Positions 44,277-53,543 of a stretch of 64,000 nucleotides of DNA are shown here, piece after piece (within the stretch, counting starts at the first letter, position 1; each line of letters opens with the position of its first letter). The stretch lies in NCBI GenBank assembly GCA_016718035.1, contig JADKEK010000001.1, positions 248,001 through 312,000 on the forward strand, in the 5' to 3' direction. The notes under the pieces were generated by a model. That model did no database searches. It saw only the letters and a list, made by a program, of their open reading frames with translations, and had not been told where the DNA came from. This DNA comes from Bacteroidota bacterium. Lineage in GTDB: Bacteria; Bacteroidota; Bacteroidia; Chitinophagales; BACL12. A program made the translations under genes and the position numbers.

Positions 44277-44856
44277 ATGTTATTCTCCATTCTCCGCGTT
44301 GGATTCTCCGCGTGAAACAAACACAATAACATACACGAAATATTTCTCGCCAAGGCGCAAAGGAAAGTCTCTATAGAATGTATTTCGTTTATATAAAAAC
44401 CAATTCAAGCGCGCAAAGGTGGTAATGATTTAACAGCTTTGCGCGCCTAAAAACAATCCATATTGCACGTAATACTTTTTAAAACTTAGCGACTTTGCGA
44501 GAAACAAACACACTTTAAACGCAACATGTATTTCTCGCCAAGGCGCAAAGGAAAGTCTCTATAGAATGTATTTCGTTTAAATAAAAAACCAATTCAAGCG
44601 CGCAAAGGTGTTAATGTTTTAACAGCTTTGCGTGCTAATAAATCAATCCCTATTCTCCGCGTTAGATTCTCCGCACCTCCGCGTGAAACAAATAACAAGT
44701 GGTTCACGCGGAAAAAGGGAGAAAGCGGATAAAAAAATAAGTAGGGTTTATCGGCCTTTGTGTGCTTAAAAACAATCCATACCACAAAAACTATAAATCT
44801 TTCAATTTTGGGCCTTCGCGAGCAACCACCTCTTTTCTTTTTTTTTAGTTGTTATC
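44277..44856. repeat. Intergenic repeat block (hairpin repeat family, two direct copies)
   Basis: This 580-bp gene-free stretch contains two direct copies of about 110 bp (about 44341-44451 and 44529-44640), 85-90% alike, each reading 'TTTCTCGCCAAGGCGCAAAGG', then 'CCAATTCAAGCGCGCAAAG', then an inverted repeat partner CTTTGCGCGC or CTTTGCGTGC. A third motif, 'TATTCTCCGCGTTRGATTCTCCGC', occurs at about 44281 and 44650. The hairpins are GCGCGCAAAG 44409-44418 with 44437-44446 and 44598-44607 with 44626-44635, both with 18-nt loops. The same words recur in the opposite arrangement at 52190-52680. Not coding: no ORF here has a recognisable product. Confidence 0.8.
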
Positions 44857-47013
44857 TTATTCCACAATATTCAATTCCTGGATAATATTAGTCGCACCTG
44901 CATATTTTTCTACAATAAATAAAGTGTAACGAATGTCAAGAGAAATATTCCGGCATCGGTTTACATCATACATGATATCACTCATTGTACCTTCCCAAAC
45001 ACGGTCATAATTGGTGCCAATTAATTCGCCATTAGCGTTAATTACAGGACTACCACTATTTCCTCCGGTGGTATGATTACTAGCAATAAAAGCAATCGGT
45101 AGTTCACCTTCGTTATTCGCATATCTGCCAAAATTATTACTTTCGAATAAGGTTATTAATGATGCAGGCATATCAAAATCCTCATCACCTGCAATATATT
45201 TTTGTTCAATTCCTTCATCAGTAGTTTGATACGTATAAAAAACCGCATCTTTTGCCGTATAACCTTTTACATTGCCATAGGTAACGCGTAATGTTGAATT
45301 GGCATCAGGATAAAAATCACGGTCAGGCTGCATTAATCGCTGTGCTTTCATGTATTCGCGCATATAAATACCTATTTTTTCATTCAGCGGATTTATTCCT
45401 GATTTAATTTGCGACTCATACCTATTTGCTACTTCCGCATATAAACGATAAGCAGGGTCGTTTAATAATTTCTTTGCTTTTTTGGCATTAAAATTACTCA
45501 TCGCCTTTTGCAACTTTTCAGCACTAACAAAAACCGATTTGCTGAATAACGCATCAGCCCACGCAGTATAATTATTTTGATATTTTGTCGCCTCAGCTTT
45601 AAAATATTCACTCTGCAAAGCAGGTGCTACATTTTCGGCATATAATTTCATCATTGTTGCAAATAATTCTTTATCAATTTTTACATAATATTTACTGTAA
45701 AAATTTAACGAATTAGTATAAAAATTGGCGGCTTCAAGCTGATAAAATTCAGTAGATATCGTGTCCGATGCGGTGAGTGCAGCTATCTTTTTATAGCCCG
45801 ATGCAAAATTGAGCAGTTCCACTGCAAAAAAAGCTTCACTAGTGTAATCCACTAACTCTGAATAGGCTTTATATTCGGTATAAGCAGCTTCCATATCTTT
45901 TAGCAAATTGCGATAATTTTTTCCTTCATGCGTGTTGGCCCATTGCTGAAATTTTGATTCATAAGTTTGTTTTTTTGTTACGGCATCATTCAACTTTAAA
46001 CCTATCATTTCTCCCTTCCATTTTTTATACGCATTGGCTAAACTTCTTGCTTTGGATGCATACATCAATGTAACAGTGTCATTACCGCGCATATATTTAT
46101 TCATAATGGCTAAACGCTGGTCGCGACAATCAATTCGGTTAGGATTAGTCGTATTAATGGTTAAATCAACTGCATAAGAAGTTAAATATTCCTGAGTTCT
46201 TCCCGGAAATCCATAAACCATGGTAAAATCATTTTCTTGAACTCCCTTTAATGAAATTGGAAAAGAATATCGTGGTTTAAAAGGTTTATTATTCGGGTCG
46301 TATGCAGCCGGTAAATTATCTTTTCCCGCATAAATTCTAAACATGCTGAAATCCCCTGTATGTCTTGGCCACATCCAATTATCTGTTTCTCCGCCAAAAT
46401 TACCTACACTTGAAGGTGGAGCACCAACCAAGCGGAGATCTTTGAATGTTTCAGTTAAAAATAAATAGAATTCGTTGCCATAATAAAATGCTCTGACAGT
46501 TGCATCATAATGTGTGCCTTTTTTAAATTGAGCTTCTAATTTTGCACTGATTTGTTTAATAACCATGTTTCTGGTAGCCTCATCCATATCCTTATTTAAA
46601 TAAGGAATAATACTATCCGTAACATTAAACATGCTGATAATAAAAGTTGCAGTTAATCCCGGTGCAGGAATTTCCTGGTCTTTATTTTTTGCCCAAAAAC
46701 CATCGCGCAAATAATTATTTTCTAAAGTGCTCAAACTATTAATGCTGGAAAATCCGCAATGGTGATTCGTCAACATTAAACCTTCATTGGAAATAATTTC
46801 TCCCGTACAACCGCCATTAAACAAAACAACAGCATCTTTCATACTGGTTTTGTTTATAGAATAAATATCTTCTGCAGTAAGTTTAAATCCGCGCGCTTGC
46901 ATGTCCTCAATATTCAATTGCTCCAATAAAATTGGCAGCCACATGCCTTCATCAGCTTTTACCTGATTAATAGTAAAAGCTACCAGAACAATACTAAAAA
47001 GTTTTTTTATCAT
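44857..47013 (-). CDS. S46 family peptidase, DPP11-like
   Basis: 718 residues from the ATG at 47013, where the signal peptide begins ('MIKKLFSIVLVAFTINQVKA'). Catalytic His85 in 'LTNHHCGFSSI' and Ser653 in 'GGNSGSPVIN' are present; an Asp lies in the middle domain. In P. gingivalis DPP11 the equivalents are His85 and Ser655, and Arg673 makes the enzyme prefer Asp/Glu at P1; here the matching residue is R671 in 'NYDRVWEG', so an acidic-residue-specific dipeptidyl-peptidase is likely. It removes dipeptides in the periplasm and feeds peptide catabolism. Monocistronic; the downstream side is the repeat block. Confidence 0.93.
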   Translation of the reverse strand: MIKKLFSIVLVAFTINQVKADEGMWLPILLEQLNIEDMQARGFKLTAEDIYSINKTSMKDAVVLFNGGCTGEIISNEGLMLTNHHCGFSSINSLSTLENNYLRDGFWAKNKDQEIPAPGLTATFIISMFNVTDSIIPYLNKDMDEATRNMVIKQISAKLEAQFKKGTHYDATVRAFYYGNEFYLFLTETFKDLRLVGAPPSSVGNFGGETDNWMWPRHTGDFSMFRIYAGKDNLPAAYDPNNKPFKPRYSFPISLKGVQENDFTMVYGFPGRTQEYLTSYAVDLTINTTNPNRIDCRDQRLAIMNKYMRGNDTVTLMYASKARSLANAYKKWKGEMIGLKLNDAVTKKQTYESKFQQWANTHEGKNYRNLLKDMEAAYTEYKAYSELVDYTSEAFFAVELLNFASGYKKIAALTASDTISTEFYQLEAANFYTNSLNFYSKYYVKIDKELFATMMKLYAENVAPALQSEYFKAEATKYQNNYTAWADALFSKSVFVSAEKLQKAMSNFNAKKAKKLLNDPAYRLYAEVANRYESQIKSGINPLNEKIGIYMREYMKAQRLMQPDRDFYPDANSTLRVTYGNVKGYTAKDAVFYTYQTTDEGIEQKYIAGDEDFDMPASLITLFESNNFGRYANNEGELPIAFIASNHTTGGNSGSPVINANGELIGTNYDRVWEGTMSDIMYDVNRCRNISLDIRYTLFIVEKYAGATNIIQELNIVE

Positions 47014-47287
47014 AGATGTATCAGCTTTTAAATACAAGGCGAAGATATTTCTCAAACACTAAAATTTTACCTATTATTTGTTAAAAACCAACGCAAAAAA
47101 GCACATTTGAAGTCAAAACGCAACATTTTTAATTAACTGCAGCAGGAATGAGGCTTATGATTTTGTTGAAAGAAGTAATGAACAAAAGGGATTTAGTTGA
47201 ATAGGCTTCAGAAAACTGTCATTTTTGCTCAAAAACTATTGTTATTGTATATCACTACTTATTTTTAATAAATTTTTATTTTTACAT

Positions 47288-50200
47288 ATGAATAAATTCG
47301 TTTGCTTACTCCTTACGCTCCTCAATGCACCACTTATTTTCGGACAGTTAGACCTGCAGAACAAACGCGATTGGCCTGCATTGCCTAATTCACCTAATTA
47401 TTATACGGTCCGCGAAAACTATATCAATTACCTCTATTCCCTTGAAATGGAAAGTGGTTTGTTGGGTATGGACTTAGGGGCAGATGACCTCTGGACGAAA
47501 TTTATGCGCTGGGACCATATCATGAAAACCCGCGTAGATGCTGATGGTAATTACCCTAAACCGGGCTGGTTATTTGAAGAAACTACCCGATATATGAATA
47601 GCCACAAAGCTTTTTACGAAGAAGGTAGCCGTTCAGCAGGCTGGGAACCTGTTGGTACTGCAGAAGTGCCAGGCTCCGGTGGTGGTGTTGGCCGGGTTAA
47701 TGTGATACTACTCGACCCTGTTGATCCTAATATTTTATATGCAGGCTCAGCCGGCGGTGGTTTGTGGCGTTCACAGGACTTAGGCGGCACATGGATTCCG
47801 CTAACCGATAATATCCCTGTTACAGGTATTGCTGATGTGGCTGTTGACCCCTCCAACAACCATGTAATTTATATAGCTACAGGCGATGGTTATGGGTACG
47901 AAGCTTCGTGGCAAGCTGATAACGACTTTTGGGGTGGCGTATATTCAGCAGGCGTTTTTAAATCTGTAGATAATGGTTTAACCTGGTTGCCAACCGGATT
48001 GAGTTATTTGCAACAAGATTTATTAATCATCCAAAGATTGATTGTTCATCCTACCAATACCAATATTTTAATAGCCGCTACGCGAGATGGCATTTATCGC
48101 ACTACCGATGGTGGAGATAATTGGACTCTGGTGGAGGAAAAACATTGTTATGATTTTGCATTCAAAACGACTGACGATAATACTATTTACGCAGTAGGAG
48201 AGATGGATGTTTTAATTAGCACAGATGCAGGTGAAAACTGGACAATTCTGAAAAACAATTTATTTGGTTTAAATGACAGAATGTCAATTGAAACAACCGC
48301 CGATAATCCAAACGTAATTTATGTGTTCGGAGCTGGTGCTTCTATCCGCAAAAGCAGCGATGGTGGTACTTCTTGGACTTCAAGCTCAGTACCTTTTGAT
48401 GTAAATACTTATTATGGCTACTATGATAACGTGTTAGGTGTTTCCCCATTGGACGAACAATTGTTGTATACCGGTGGATTGGATTTGGCACGTTCTACAA
48501 ACAGTGGCTCCACTTGGGTGCGCAAGTCCTCATGGTGGAATTGGGGCACTTCTGAATATGTACATGCCGATTTTAAAGGGATAATCTGCGACCCTGCTAA
48601 CGTAAATACTTTATACGTATGTAACGATGGCGGTGTGTTTAAATCTATCAATAAAGGTGAATCTTGGGTAGATATCAGTGCCGGCTTACGGGTTGGTCAA
48701 ATTTATCGTATTTCACCTTCATTTACCGACCCACAACAAGTGTTGAGCGGTTGGCAAGACAATGGTTGCAACCGCTGGGATGGCGCTTCCTGGGATCGTG
48801 TTCAGGGTGGTGATGGCATGGATGTGGTTATTGACCATGCATTGGAAAGCCGTATTTATGCTTCTTATCAGTATGGAGACCTTTGGAGATCAATCAATAA
48901 CGGGGCTTCCTGGACGGATTGTGGCAATACCGGAGGGCCTTGGCTTACACCTGTAACTATGGATCCAAACGACCATTTGGTAATGTATGCTGGCCGTTCC
49001 GATGGGCAAATCGATAAATCTACTAATGGTGGCACCTCATGGACTATGCTTAACTCAGGACTAGGAGGTGAATTATTCGAAATTGCGGTAGCTCCAGGTA
49101 ATAGCAATTATGTTTATGCTTGTGCGCTCCAACAAATAAAAGTATCTACTAACGGTGGCACTACATGGTCTAATATTACTTCTGGTTTACCAACCGGAGG
49201 TGTAGGATTTAATTACATCGCCGTTAGTGATGAAAACCCACAGCACGTTTGGGTGGCAATTAGCGGCTATAACGACGGCGAAAAAGTATTTTACTCCAAC
49301 AATGCAGGTAGTAGTTGGACCAATATTTCTGGTACATTGCCGAATGTTCCGGTTAACACTATTGTTTATGAAAACGTAAGTGAAACCGACCGCGTTTATA
49401 TTGGAACTGATATTGGTGTATTTACTAAAGATAATGTTGCCGGCGATTGGGAACCTTATATGACAGGTTTACCAAATGTGATGGTTCATGAACTGGTAAT
49501 TAATTACAGTGATAGCAAATTATATGCTGCTACCTACGGAAGAAGTGTTTGGAAATCGGATTTATATAATTATGCTGCACCATCATTAACTGTAAGCGTA
49601 CCGGGAACAACTTTCTGTTTAAATCAATCTGTTGACATTGCCTACACTGCAGTCGGTTCATTTACTGCCGGAAACGTATTTGCAATTGAATTGAGTGATG
49701 AAACTGGCGCATTTGCCGACCCGGTTACTATTGGTAGTGTAACTTCAACAGCGTTAACAGGAAATATTACTTGTATTATTCCTGCTGCCACAGTTTTAGG
49801 TTCAGATTATAGAATGCGTGCAACAAGTACTCAACAAGAATATATCGGATTAAAAAATGGCAGCGATTTATCCATCGTTTGCAGTAAACCGATTAATGTT
49901 GAAACTGCGACAATTAACCCTACAAGTGTAACACTTACATGGGATGCTTCGCTTTGTGGTGTTGCCTACGAGGTGGAATATAAACAAGTTGCTGCTGCTA
50001 CATGGACTGTTGTATCTACGCTTACTAACAGCATCACAATTACAGACTTGGTTCCAAACACTGCATACGAATGGGCAGTTAGAACTATTTGCGTTGAATC
50101 ACCTTTAGTTCAATCTTCTTATACCAGTATTGAAGATTTTGTAACCGGACAAAGCAACGTTCAAATAATCCCGGGTTTATCACATATTGCCATATTCCCA

Positions 50201-50431
50201 AATCCGGTAACAACAACTGCTTCAGTGGAAATTGTACTGACGCAAACTACCGATTTAAGCATTGAATTGCTCGACATTTTAGGCCAAAGTATTTCGGTAT
50301 TAGTGGATGATAAACTCAATGCCGGTTCACATACGTTTGAATTAAACCGCAATCAATTAACCAGTGGTGTTTATACCTTGCAGATTACCAGCGGAAAAAA
50401 TGTAGTTGCTAAAAATATTGTTATTGAATAA
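47288..50431 (+). CDS. Secreted BNR/VPS10-type beta-propeller protein with T9SS sorting domain
   Basis: 1047 residues from the ATG at 47288, which starts the signal peptide 'MNKFVCLLLTLLNAPLIFGQ'; the frame is open from a TTG at 47225. Residues about 120-760 hold many BNR/Asp-box repeats (S-x-D-x-G-x-x-W: 'STDAGENWTIL', 'STNGGTTWSNI', 'SNNAGSSWTNI'), as in sortilin/VPS10 and xyloglucanase-like ten-bladed propellers. A fibronectin III-like module follows ('NPTSVTLTWDASLCGVAYEVEYKQ', about 875-960), then a type A T9SS domain ('IAIFPNPVTTTASVEIV' ... 'VVAKNIVIE'). No glycosidase active-site residues could be assigned, so an enzyme function is not claimed. Surface or secreted. Confidence 0.88.
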   Translation: MNKFVCLLLTLLNAPLIFGQLDLQNKRDWPALPNSPNYYTVRENYINYLYSLEMESGLLGMDLGADDLWTKFMRWDHIMKTRVDADGNYPKPGWLFEETTRYMNSHKAFYEEGSRSAGWEPVGTAEVPGSGGGVGRVNVILLDPVDPNILYAGSAGGGLWRSQDLGGTWIPLTDNIPVTGIADVAVDPSNNHVIYIATGDGYGYEASWQADNDFWGGVYSAGVFKSVDNGLTWLPTGLSYLQQDLLIIQRLIVHPTNTNILIAATRDGIYRTTDGGDNWTLVEEKHCYDFAFKTTDDNTIYAVGEMDVLISTDAGENWTILKNNLFGLNDRMSIETTADNPNVIYVFGAGASIRKSSDGGTSWTSSSVPFDVNTYYGYYDNVLGVSPLDEQLLYTGGLDLARSTNSGSTWVRKSSWWNWGTSEYVHADFKGIICDPANVNTLYVCNDGGVFKSINKGESWVDISAGLRVGQIYRISPSFTDPQQVLSGWQDNGCNRWDGASWDRVQGGDGMDVVIDHALESRIYASYQYGDLWRSINNGASWTDCGNTGGPWLTPVTMDPNDHLVMYAGRSDGQIDKSTNGGTSWTMLNSGLGGELFEIAVAPGNSNYVYACALQQIKVSTNGGTTWSNITSGLPTGGVGFNYIAVSDENPQHVWVAISGYNDGEKVFYSNNAGSSWTNISGTLPNVPVNTIVYENVSETDRVYIGTDIGVFTKDNVAGDWEPYMTGLPNVMVHELVINYSDSKLYAATYGRSVWKSDLYNYAAPSLTVSVPGTTFCLNQSVDIAYTAVGSFTAGNVFAIELSDETGAFADPVTIGSVTSTALTGNITCIIPAATVLGSDYRMRATSTQQEYIGLKNGSDLSIVCSKPINVETATINPTSVTLTWDASLCGVAYEVEYKQVAAATWTVVSTLTNSITITDLVPNTAYEWAVRTICVESPLVQSSYTSIEDFVTGQSNVQIIPGLSHIAIFPNPVTTTASVEIVLTQTTDLSIELLDILGQSISVLVDDKLNAGSHTFELNRNQLTSGVYTLQITSGKNVVAKNIVIE

Positions 50432-50448
50432 TTACGACAATTAATTAG

Positions 50449-50484
50449 AAAACGGGAAATATTTAAAGTATTTCCCGTTTTTTT
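50449..50484. terminator. Bidirectional terminator between the BNR gene and recN
   Basis: A perfect 13-bp stem AAAACGGGAAATA (50449-50461) / TATTTCCCGTTTT (50469-50481) followed by T. The recN stop is inside the T run. Confidence 0.9.
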
Positions 50485-52147
50485 ATGCTTGTAAAAGCAA
50501 TTCCTTAGCATTCTGAATAGCAGCTTTAGTCGGATTTTCACCGCTCAACATTTTGGCTATTTCATTTAACCTTTCGGTTTTATTCAGCAGTTTAATATTG
50601 GTAGAAGTACTTGCTGCATCTGTCGATTTATACACAAATAAATGATGTTGCCCTTTGGCTGCAATTTGTGGTAAATGAGTAATGGCGATGAGCTGATGAT
50701 TTTCAGAAAGGCGCATTAATATATTGCCCACTTTATGCGCAATTTCACCTGAAACACCTGTATCAATTTCATCAAAAATTAAAGTTGGTAATGCCACACT
50801 TTTTGCCAGTAACGATTTAATGCACAACATTAAACGCGATAACTCTCCACCACTGGCCACTTTTTTAATATCCTGCAAACTGCTTCCCTTATTGGCAGAA
50901 AACATAAATTGAATATGGTCAGCTCCGGTTTCGGTTAAATATTTATCTGTGCTGAACTGATGTTCCACTTTTAAAACAGCGTCTTTCATACCTACTTCAG
51001 CTAATAATAGATGTACCGATTTTTCCAGTTGTTCAAATGCTCCTGCTCGTTTTTCAGATAATTTTTTGGCAGCCAATGATACCTTTACAAATAAAGCATC
51101 ACGCTCTTTTTTCAAAGTCTCAATAGTGGCTTCCGAATTTACATAGGCTAATAATTTTTCGCCCAAACTATCTCTCAATGAAATTAACTCCGGCAAAGTG
51201 TTGCAACCATGTTTTTTTTGTAAGCGGTAAATGCTATTGAGTTGCGTTTGGATGTTTTCACTTCTCGCAGGATCAGCTACTGTAGCCGAAGCTTTATCGT
51301 CTAGGTCGCGCGTAATATCCTTTAATTCGATATTTGTTGATTCTAAACGTTGGATATAATCCGCTAATTCCGGTTGATATTTGCTAATGGCATTGAGCTG
51401 ATTAATTACTGCTCGCAACTGGTCATTAATATTGCCCTGACCATTCTCCAAAACATCCACACTCAATATTAAATTGCGTTTAATTTCTTCTGCATGCGAT
51501 AATTGAGTAAGCTCTGTTTCTAATTGAATTTGATCAATACCATCTAATGAAGCATTATCAAGTTCGGTAAATTGGAACTCTACGAAATCCTTTTCTGTGA
51601 GCGCTTTTGCTGCCAGAGCCTCTGTTTCTGCTAATTTTTTAGCGCATGTTTTCCATGCGTGATAATGTGTTTTAAACGTTGCAACAAGTTGTCCGGTTGA
51701 AGCTAACGCATCCACAACCGTAAGTTGAAATCCTGAATTTCCTAAATCCAGCGTTTCATGTTGTGAATGAATGGTAATTAAACGGCTTGCCAGTTGCTGA
51801 ATTAGATTTAAATTGACTGGTGTATCATTAATAAACGCTCGCGATTTTCCACTTTCGGTAAGTTCGCGACGAATGATGGTTTCATTTTCGAAATCAATTT
51901 CATTCGCTGCAAAAAAGTCGGCTAACTGATAATTGCTAATGTCAAAAACACCCTCAACAACGCATTTTTTATCCTTGTTGAATAACACCTTGCTTTCTGC
52001 GCGTTCACCCAAAATTAGGCTCAGGGCACCTAATAAAATCGATTTACCTGCACCTGTTTCGCCGGTAATGATATTCATTCCTCCGGAAAAAGAAATGGAA
52101 GCTTCATTTATGATGGCATAATTCCTAATACGCAGCTCTTTCAGCAT
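50483..52147 (-). CDS. recN: DNA repair protein RecN
   Basis: 554 residues from the ATG at 52147 ('MLKELRIRNYAIINEASISF'); the 14-codon extension to 52189 is not family-like. Walker A is 'GMNIITGETGAGKSILLGAL', the central 300 residues are an antiparallel coiled coil of SMC type, and the signature 'VASGGELSRLMLCIKSLLA' and Walker B 'LIFDEIDTGVSGEIA' are intact, ending with 'LIAITHLPQIAA'. RecN is an SMC-like ATPase that gathers DNA ends in double-strand-break repair. Its start is close to repeat-rich DNA. Confidence 0.96.
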   Translation of the reverse strand: MLKELRIRNYAIINEASISFSGGMNIITGETGAGKSILLGALSLILGERAESKVLFNKDKKCVVEGVFDISNYQLADFFAANEIDFENETIIRRELTESGKSRAFINDTPVNLNLIQQLASRLITIHSQHETLDLGNSGFQLTVVDALASTGQLVATFKTHYHAWKTCAKKLAETEALAAKALTEKDFVEFQFTELDNASLDGIDQIQLETELTQLSHAEEIKRNLILSVDVLENGQGNINDQLRAVINQLNAISKYQPELADYIQRLESTNIELKDITRDLDDKASATVADPARSENIQTQLNSIYRLQKKHGCNTLPELISLRDSLGEKLLAYVNSEATIETLKKERDALFVKVSLAAKKLSEKRAGAFEQLEKSVHLLLAEVGMKDAVLKVEHQFSTDKYLTETGADHIQFMFSANKGSSLQDIKKVASGGELSRLMLCIKSLLAKSVALPTLIFDEIDTGVSGEIAHKVGNILMRLSENHQLIAITHLPQIAAKGQHHLFVYKSTDAASTSTNIKLLNKTERLNEIAKMLSGENPTKAAIQNAKELLLQA

Positions 52148-52811
52148 GCCGTAAAGATATAAGTTGAATAGGAGATATGGTAGTTTCACGCGGAAACGCG
52201 GAGAAGATATAATTTGTATAATGTGGGTGGTGTTGTTTTGGGGGGGGGGGGGAGGGGGGGGGGGGGTGTTTTCGCCCCGATAGCTATCGGGAGCAAGGTT
52301 TTTTTTGTATGACGTGTGTTGTGGTTTGTTTTTAAGCGCGCAAAGACTTATAAACCAATTGTACCTTTGCGTGCTTGAATTGGTTTTTTATATAAACCAA
52401 GCACATTCTACCAAAACCTTTACTTTGCGCCTTGGCGAGAAACCAGCGCTGCGCAATACCACCTTTTCGTGCTTGAATTGGTTTTTTAATACAAACCAAA
52501 CACATACTACTAAAACCTTTACTTTGCTCCCGATAGCTATCGGGATGGCGAGAAACCTTTCAAGCAACCAGCTCCGCGCTCTCCAACCCAATTTATCGCA
52601 GATAAATTACCCATTCAAATCAACTCCGCTTCTCCGCGCTTTTAGTCCGCTGAGGTGGATGAAACCCCTCTCTTAACAATAAAAACCACACCTCAAAACC
52701 GCCCCAAACTTATCCACACACACTTTTTTTGCTGTTTAAAAGTTTGTGCCCATTTGTAGTGATGCCCATTTTTAAGGTTATAATTTTACGCTCGTTAAAA
52801 TAAGGGGAGAA
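52148..52811. repeat. Intergenic repeat block between recN and the UPF0173 gene
   Basis: No gene is supported here. It holds a tract of 13 G, one A and 13 G (52240-52266); two copies of the 16-nt palindrome CCCGATAGCTATCGGG (near 52276 and 52531); hairpin GCGCGCAAAG 52336-52345 / CTTTGCGTGC 52365-52374 of the family seen at 44409 and 44598; repeated words such as 'CTTTGCGCCTTGGCGAGAAACC'; an inverted repeat AATTTATC-GCA-GATAAATT (52590-52608); a 14-nt 'TCCGCTGAGGTGGA' (52646-52659); and a DnaA-box-like TTATCCACA (52710-52718). Confidence 0.75.
52802..52809 (+). promoter_or_regulatory. Shine-Dalgarno-like site of the UPF0173 gene
   Basis: AAGGGGAG lies 2 bp before the ATG at 52812. Purine-rich sites like this are rare in the window, where most genes begin without one. 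Confidence 0.4.
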
Positions 52812-53498
52812 ATGCAGGTTACATATTACGGTCATTCATGTTTTTTAGTGGAAGTAAAAGGAAAAAAAATCCTTTTCGACCCGTTTATTACCGGCAACCC
52901 ATTGGCTGCAAACATAAGTATAGACAGCATTGAAGCCGATTACATCTTTTTATCACATGCCCATTCCGACCATACAGGTGATGCCATTCAACTGGCTTTG
53001 CAAACAAAAGCTACTCTGGTTGGTATTTGGGAAATTCACGCCTGGGCTCAGCGCAATGGCGTAACCAATACGCACCCCATGAATATTGGCGGGGTATGGA
53101 ATTTTGATTTCGGGTCCGTTAAAATGGTAAATGCAGTGCATTCAAGTTCTTTTGAAGATGGCAGTTATGGCGGTCAGGCAGCGGGCTTTTATTTTGAGAC
53201 AGAAGAAGCGAATTTTTATTATGCCGGCGATACGGCTTTACATTACGATATGAAACTGTTGGGCAAACACTTTGATATCGATATTGCCTTTTTACCGATT
53301 GGCAGCAATTTTACCATGGGTATCGACGATGCCATGATTGCTTCTAAATATATTAAATGCGATAAAGTAATAGGCATGCATTACGATACGTTTGGATTTA
53401 TTAAAATAGATCACGATGCCGCTAAAAAGAAATTTATGAGTCAGGATAAGGAACTCATTTTAATGGATATTAATACCTGCAAAACATTTACATTTTAA
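52812..53498 (+). CDS. UPF0173 family metal-dependent hydrolase
   Basis: 228 residues of the metallo-beta-lactamase fold. The metal-ligand motif 'FLSHAHSDHTGDAI' (HxHxDH) follows a short 'GHSCFLVEVKGKKILFDPFITGNP' strand pair; 'VNAVHSSSFEDG' and 'YYAGDTALHYDM' supply further ligands and 'GMHYDTFGFIK' the last. This matches the UPF0173/YtkL family of predicted Zn hydrolases with unknown substrate. It precedes parA by 45 bp and likely shares a transcript with it. Confidence 0.92.
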   Translation: MQVTYYGHSCFLVEVKGKKILFDPFITGNPLAANISIDSIEADYIFLSHAHSDHTGDAIQLALQTKATLVGIWEIHAWAQRNGVTNTHPMNIGGVWNFDFGSVKMVNAVHSSSFEDGSYGGQAAGFYFETEEANFYYAGDTALHYDMKLLGKHFDIDIAFLPIGSNFTMGIDDAMIASKYIKCDKVIGMHYDTFGFIKIDHDAAKKKFMSQDKELILMDINTCKTFTF

Positions 53499-53543
53499 TT
53501 GAAACATAATTCAGCTAAACAATTCTAAATAACAACACAAACG

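Noticed and set aside
52305..52676. A 123-codon open frame in the recN-UPF0173 intergenic region
   Set aside because: It is made of hairpin-repeat words read as protein, has a repetitive low-complexity product and no start context; the repeat explanation is enough.
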